Shown: piece by piece, positions 6,170 through 9,265 of the stretch
Layout of the letters: each line of letters starts with the position of its first letter
Numbering within the stretch: position 1 is the first letter of the stretch
NCBI GenBank assembly: GCA_002350445.1
Contig: DEEV01000033.1
Span: 9,710 to 18,974 of the forward strand
Source: Treponema sp. UBA2869
GTDB lineage: Bacteria; Spirochaetota; Spirochaetia; Treponematales; Treponemataceae
Length of the DNA: 9,265 bases
Direction of reading: 5' to 3'
Position numbers and translations under genes: made by a program
The notes under the pieces: model-generated
The model's database searches: none
What the model saw: the letters and a program-made list of their open reading frames with translations, nothing else
What the model was told of the DNA's origin: nothing

Positions 6170-6215
6170 CTGTGCGCCCGCTAACGCGGTTTTTCCCCGC
6201 TAATGCGGAGTTTTT
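6170..6215 (+). repeat. Tandem leader hairpins with T-runs between the transporter and thioesterase genes
   Basis: CTGTGCGCCCGCTAACGCGG (6170-6189) repeats the element at 1671-1652 with one mismatch. Hairpin 1 is CCGC-TAAC-GCGG (6178-6189) plus TTTTT; hairpin 2 is CCGC-TAAT-GCGG (6197-6208) plus AGTTTTT. GCGG of hairpin 1 can instead pair with CCGC of hairpin 2, so alternative folds exist. It may terminate the transporter operon, modulate read-through into the thioesterase gene, or be a repeat insertion. The AAAGGGG ribosome site (6216-6222) follows directly. Confidence 0.6.
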
Positions 6216-6227
6216 AAAGGGGTAAAA

Positions 6228-6992
6228 ATGGCTTCTTACAATCACGGACTTTCAAAAGACGGACTTTGTTACGTTGGAGAAGAAAAACTTCTTTTTGGAC
6301 AGTGCGGACCAGATAAATGCGTACATCTTACTGAAGTAATGGAATATTGCGCAGATTACGTAATGGAACTTTACACTCAGCGTGGGCAGAATCGTGATTT
6401 TTTGAGCGAAAAGGGCTATGCGCAGATGGTTTCGCGTGCAAGTTTTCATATAAACAGGCTTCCAAAAGAAAACGAAGAAATTGTAATTACAGTGCGCGAA
6501 GAAAAACCGGATAGAATTCAGCTTATGCGAAGCTACGATTTTAAAACAAAAGCCGGCGAACAACTGATTACGGCAAAAAGTCTTTGGGTCATTGTAAATC
6601 CGCAGACCCGCGATGTTGTAATGCCTGATAAGTTTGAATTTCTTGCGAAAAGTGAACTTCAGACTGAACTTGAAAAAAAGCCTGGAAAAATAAGAATTCC
6701 GGAACAGCTGGAAGCTTTAGGCGAACAGAAAATTCTTTATTCACACATTGATGGGAATGGCCATCTTACAAATGCAAAGTACATAAATTTTGCACTGGAT
6801 TTTTTGCCAGAAAATTTTCAATCAAAGCAGCTTAAAGATTTTCGCCTGAATTTCTGCAAGGAAATCAGAAAGGGTGAAATAATGAAGATTTTTGGTGCAT
6901 TTGATGCTGAACAGAACCGCTTTGTCGTTGTTGGAAAAAAAGACGAAGACGGAAATCTGATTTCTTCTTTTGAATGTGAACTTTTTTATTAA
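6228..6992 (+). CDS. Acyl-ACP thioesterase (FatA/FatB-like, double hotdog)
   Basis: Predicted to hydrolyse acyl-acyl carrier protein to free fatty acid and ACP, ending or diverting fatty acid synthesis in the cytoplasm. The 254 residues fit the bacterial length of the Acyl-ACP_TE (PF01643) family. The N-terminal hotdog holds LTEVMEYCADYVMELYTQRG (long helix, about 34-53), the strand region SRASFHINRLPKENEEIVI, and the RIQLMRSYDFK and AKSLWVIVNPQTRDVV strands. The second hotdog begins near 170 with YSHIDGNGHLTNAKYINFALD; D175, N177, H179 and N182 correspond to the family's D-x-N-G-H-x-x-N catalytic segment. E212 (FCKEIRKGE) sits where the conserved acidic residue of the second domain is usual. 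The start has AAAGGGG 5 nt upstream. The stop is 23 nt before aroDE, suggesting co-transcription. Chain-length preference cannot be read from sequence. Confidence 0.9.
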   Translation: MASYNHGLSKDGLCYVGEEKLLFGQCGPDKCVHLTEVMEYCADYVMELYTQRGQNRDFLSEKGYAQMVSRASFHINRLPKENEEIVITVREEKPDRIQLMRSYDFKTKAGEQLITAKSLWVIVNPQTRDVVMPDKFEFLAKSELQTELEKKPGKIRIPEQLEALGEQKILYSHIDGNGHLTNAKYINFALDFLPENFQSKQLKDFRLNFCKEIRKGEIMKIFGAFDAEQNRFVVVGKKDEDGNLISSFECELFY

Positions 6993-7015
6993 AATATAGG
7001 AAACAAAATTAAATT

Positions 7016-8521
7016 ATGACTAGACCACAGCTTTGTATGACACTTACAGGTACCACTCTGGAAGAAAACCTTAAAAATATTAATGATTACCGCCGCTACA
7101 TTGATATGGCGGAACTTCGTGTAGATTTTCTTAGCGAAATTGTTCCTTCGCAAATTGCCGCATTTCGCGATAAAGCTGCACTTCCGTGTATTTTGACAGT
7201 GCGACGAAAAATTGACGGCGGACAGTGGCAGAATTCTGAAGATGAACGAGCCGCTCTTTTTGAACGTATTTTTGGAGAAATTCTTAAGGTGCAGGTTGCA
7301 GGCGGCAATGGTTTTGATTTTGTTGATTTTGAAGATGATTTTCGTGATGAAAATTTAAGGCGCGCGGCTGCAAATGTTGGTTTAACAATAATAAGAAGCG
7401 TTCACAATTTTGAAGGACCGGTTGGCGATGCTGCAGAACGGGTTGCAGAAATGGGCTATTCAGAAAACGAAATTCCAAAAATAGCTTTTATGCCGCATTC
7501 GCTGGACGATGTTACAAGCCTTTTTGAAAGTGCCCAAAAACTTCAGGGAAATCATATTCTGCTTGCAATGGGCGAACTTGGCCTTCCATCGCGCATTTTA
7601 GCTGAAAAGCTCGGAAACTTCCTTACATTCTGTTCGCTTCCTTCGCAAGATTCTTCGATTTCTTCACTTGGACACCTTGACCCCGTAACTCTGAACGAAA
7701 CCTATCATTTCCGCGAACTGACTGCAGAAACAAAAGTGTTCGGTATTACAGGCTGGCCGCTGGCGGCAACGTCGAGCCCGGCTCTGCACAACGAAGGCTA
7801 CAAAAAAACAGGCCTTGATGCAGTTTACATTCCGGTTCGCGCACAAACTATAGACGAAGCAATTCACTTTGACGAAGCCGTTGGAATAGGCGGTATGTCT
7901 GTTACAATTCCTCACAAAGAAAGTGTAATGCCGTTTTTGAAAGAACTTAGTCCCGAAGTTTCAGAAATAGGTGCATGCAATACAATAGTTCATAAAAGCG
8001 ACGGCTGGCATGGCTATAACACCGATGCGCCGGGTTTTTCAAAGTCGCTTCTTGAATTTACTGCACTTGAAAATCTTAAAGGAAAAAAAGTTTCCGTAAT
8101 TGGAGCGGGTGGGGCTGCCTGTGCCGTAATTTATGCGCTTAAAAAACTTGGTGCAGATGTGTGCATTTTTAACCGCACCGTTGGTAAGGCTAAAATTCTT
8201 GCAGAGCGTTTTGATTGTGCTTATGCTCCGCTTGATGAATCTTCTCTGCAAAAGCTAAAGGAATATAATCAGATTATTGTACAGACAACTTCTAAAGGAA
8301 TGAAAAACACCGAACCTGCCAATGCAGAAAACGACCCGATTTTCTTTTATGATTTTGACGGCTCTGAACTTTTGTTCGATATTGTTTATGTTCCCGAAGT
8401 TACGCCTCTTATGGCTCGTGCTCAAAAATCCGGCTGCCGCGTTTGCAACGGCTTTGACATGCTCCGCTACCAGGGCTACGAGCAGTTTAAGCTTTTTACC
8501 GGCGTTGAATATAACGGGTAG
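7016..8521 (+). CDS. aroDE: Bifunctional 3-dehydroquinate dehydratase (type I) / shikimate dehydrogenase
   Basis: A 501-residue fusion catalysing steps three and four of the shikimate pathway: 3-dehydroquinate to 3-dehydroshikimate, then NADPH reduction to shikimate. Residues 1-215 are the type I dehydratase: ELRVD (33-37), CILTVRR (58-64), catalytic H130 in IRSVHNFEG, Schiff-base K155 in PKIAFMP, and MGELGLPSR (185-193). Residues about 238-501 are the dehydrogenase: FGITGWPLAATSSPALHN with substrate-binding S253-S254, K301 in VTIPHKE, N322 in ACNT, D337 in NTDAPG, the NADP glycine loop GAGGAA (363-368), NRT (386-388), and Q486 in DMLRYQGYEQF. A roughly 20-residue linker joins them with no frameshift. 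The Shine-Dalgarno is weak and distant (AGG at 6998-7000, 13 nt+ from the ATG), so translation may rely on coupling with the thioesterase gene. The same domain order is known in plants and Chlamydia. It ends 2 nt from the convergent DUF1893 gene. Confidence 0.96.
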   Translation: MTRPQLCMTLTGTTLEENLKNINDYRRYIDMAELRVDFLSEIVPSQIAAFRDKAALPCILTVRRKIDGGQWQNSEDERAALFERIFGEILKVQVAGGNGFDFVDFEDDFRDENLRRAAANVGLTIIRSVHNFEGPVGDAAERVAEMGYSENEIPKIAFMPHSLDDVTSLFESAQKLQGNHILLAMGELGLPSRILAEKLGNFLTFCSLPSQDSSISSLGHLDPVTLNETYHFRELTAETKVFGITGWPLAATSSPALHNEGYKKTGLDAVYIPVRAQTIDEAIHFDEAVGIGGMSVTIPHKESVMPFLKELSPEVSEIGACNTIVHKSDGWHGYNTDAPGFSKSLLEFTALENLKGKKVSVIGAGGAACAVIYALKKLGADVCIFNRTVGKAKILAERFDCAYAPLDESSLQKLKEYNQIIVQTTSKGMKNTEPANAENDPIFFYDFDGSELLFDIVYVPEVTPLMARAQKSGCRVCNGFDMLRYQGYEQFKLFTGVEYNG

Positions 8522-8523
8522 AT

Positions 8524-8934
8524 TTATTTTCTCAGCGCCATTTTAATGTCTTCAAGGGCTTTTATTGCTGAGCCGGAGCGCAAAACCGCTTCTTCAAAAA
8601 TGTCAGGGGCAGTTTTGTCTTTGTTCAGGATTTCATCGGCAAAGGTATTTGCCGAGTATTTAATTTCGGCGCGGTCCAAGATTTGAATTGCAAGCTTTGC
8701 CATTACGGTGGCGTGAACTTCTTTTACGCCAAGCAGAACATATAAAAAAGCGGCGGCACGCCCTGTAACTTTGTCGCAGACTGAAAAATTGAATAAATCT
8801 TTTCCGCTTTCTGCAAGTTCAACAAGAGGTTTAAGTCCGTTTTCTGTAATTTTTATGATTTCATCACCGCGGCAAAACACAGCCGGGCAGTTTTCATCGT
8901 TAAATATTTTTTTCGCGTTTTCTATATCAGTCAT
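8524..8934 (-). CDS. DUF1893 family protein (cytidine-deaminase-like fold), function unknown
   Basis: A 136-residue cytoplasmic protein without signal or membrane segments. It matches the DUF1893 (TM1506-like) pattern: CRGDEIIKITENGLKPLVELAESG (about 21-44), the central CDKVTGRAAAFLYVLLGVKEVHA (53-75), and a C-terminal FEEAVLRSGSAIKALEDI. Structural work on the Thermotoga member placed the family in the cytidine-deaminase fold, but no activity is established. Here the segment that in many members reads with a cysteine before the acidic pair (CPMEEAV) is APDIFEEAV, so that cysteine is absent. AGGA lies 6 nt before the ATG on the minus strand. It starts 63 nt after the mnmA stop, with no clear terminator between, so it is probably co-transcribed with mnmA. 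It faces aroDE stop-to-stop with a 2-nt gap. Confidence 0.85.
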   Translation of the reverse strand: MTDIENAKKIFNDENCPAVFCRGDEIIKITENGLKPLVELAESGKDLFNFSVCDKVTGRAAAFLYVLLGVKEVHATVMAKLAIQILDRAEIKYSANTFADEILNKDKTAPDIFEEAVLRSGSAIKALEDIKMALRK

Positions 8935-8997
8935 TTTTTTTCCTTTTTGAGTTTTATTGATTATGTTTTTCAGGGGAATTCTGCTGGTGCAAAACTT

Positions 8998-9265
8998 TTA
9001 AAAAGTGCTGCTTATAATTCCGCCGCCACGAATTACGCCTTCATCATATAATACAACAGACTGCCCCGGAGCAACAGCCCTTACAGGACTTTCAAAAGTG
9101 ATTTTCCAGGCTGTTCCCTTGTAATTTTGCTGCGGCTGTTTTGAAAGGTCTTCGTCCGTTGCTTTTTGAATTACAGCATTTACCGGGCGGCTTGCAAGGC
9201 GGATTTTTACCATTGCTTCAAAAGGTTCTTTCGGTAGAATATTTCCCGGCCAGATAAATTCGTCT
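8998..9265 (-). CDS. mnmA: tRNA-specific 2-thiouridylase MnmA, C-terminal fragment (5' truncated by window edge)
   Basis: The frame is open to the window edge; the ATG at 9213 is internal, since upstream codons read DEFIWPGNILPKEPFEA. About 89 residues are visible, ending in TAA at 8998-9000. They match the MnmA C-terminal beta-barrel: VKIRLASRPVNA, an FESPVRAVAPGQSVVLYDEG block (typical F..P.RAVTPGQ.AVFYDGD) and final VIRGGGIISS (typical VLGGGxI). MnmA adds sulfur to C2 of U34 in tRNAs for Lys, Glu and Gln. The catalytic cysteines and ATP-pyrophosphatase loop are outside the window, so integrity of the enzyme cannot be judged. Confidence 0.9.
   Translation of the reverse strand, partial: DEFIWPGNILPKEPFEAMVKIRLASRPVNAVIQKATDEDLSKQPQQNYKGTAWKITFESPVRAVAPGQSVVLYDEGVIRGGGIISSTF

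Noticed and set aside
1..9265. CRISPR arrays, insertion sequences, phage or toxin-antitoxin genes
   Set aside because: No regularly spaced repeats, transposase, integrase or small paired genes were seen; the gene content is metabolic and housekeeping.

Overview
The window looks like part of a host-associated Treponema-type spirochaete chromosome. It is moderately AT-rich. It carries the end of a chemotaxis receptor, a signal-peptide-bearing predicted outer-membrane barrel protein, an unpaired trpB, a TrpXYZ-like ABC transporter, a fused aroD-aroE gene and the end of mnmA. The genus is inferred from protein character and gene mix; no ribosomal RNA or other definitive marker is present.

Layout: (1) 1-398 is the 3' end of a methyl-accepting chemotaxis protein, closed by a terminator that appears to work in both directions and also serves the convergent outer-membrane gene (493-1632, minus strand). 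(2) 1633-1934 is a divergent control region. It holds a minus-strand promoter with a perfect 20-bp palindrome at its -35 edge, and a near-consensus plus-strand promoter for trpB. (3) 1935-6162 contains trpB (tryptophan synthase beta, with no trpA beside it) followed by a three-gene ABC importer (binding protein, permease, ATPase) of the family that includes tryptophan importers. (4) 6228-8521 is an acyl-ACP thioesterase gene followed by a bifunctional 3-dehydroquinate dehydratase/shikimate dehydrogenase gene. (5) 8524-9265 on the minus strand holds a DUF1893 gene and, upstream of it, the C-terminal end of mnmA.

The most notable signal is a 20-bp inverted repeat, close to TGTTTCTATAAATAGAAACA, present four times: at the trpB promoter (1901-1920), twice at the binding-protein promoter (3269-3288 on the -35 and 3305-3324 at the start site), and across the permease start codon (4371-4390). 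In three of the four, the site begins at the last base of the -10 hexamer. This reads as one operator family controlling tryptophan synthesis from indole and amino acid uptake together, probably by a repressor encoded elsewhere. The permease copy coincides with an extended -10 element whose predicted start is at the ATG, so that transcript could be leaderless.

A second signal is a short repeated leader element, CTGTGCG(C/T)CCGCTAACGCGG. It forms a GC-rich hairpin followed by a T-run, and it precedes the outer-membrane gene and the thioesterase gene in the same sense orientation, with the last hairpin exactly 19 nt from each ATG. It may be an attenuator-like leader or a dispersed genomic repeat.
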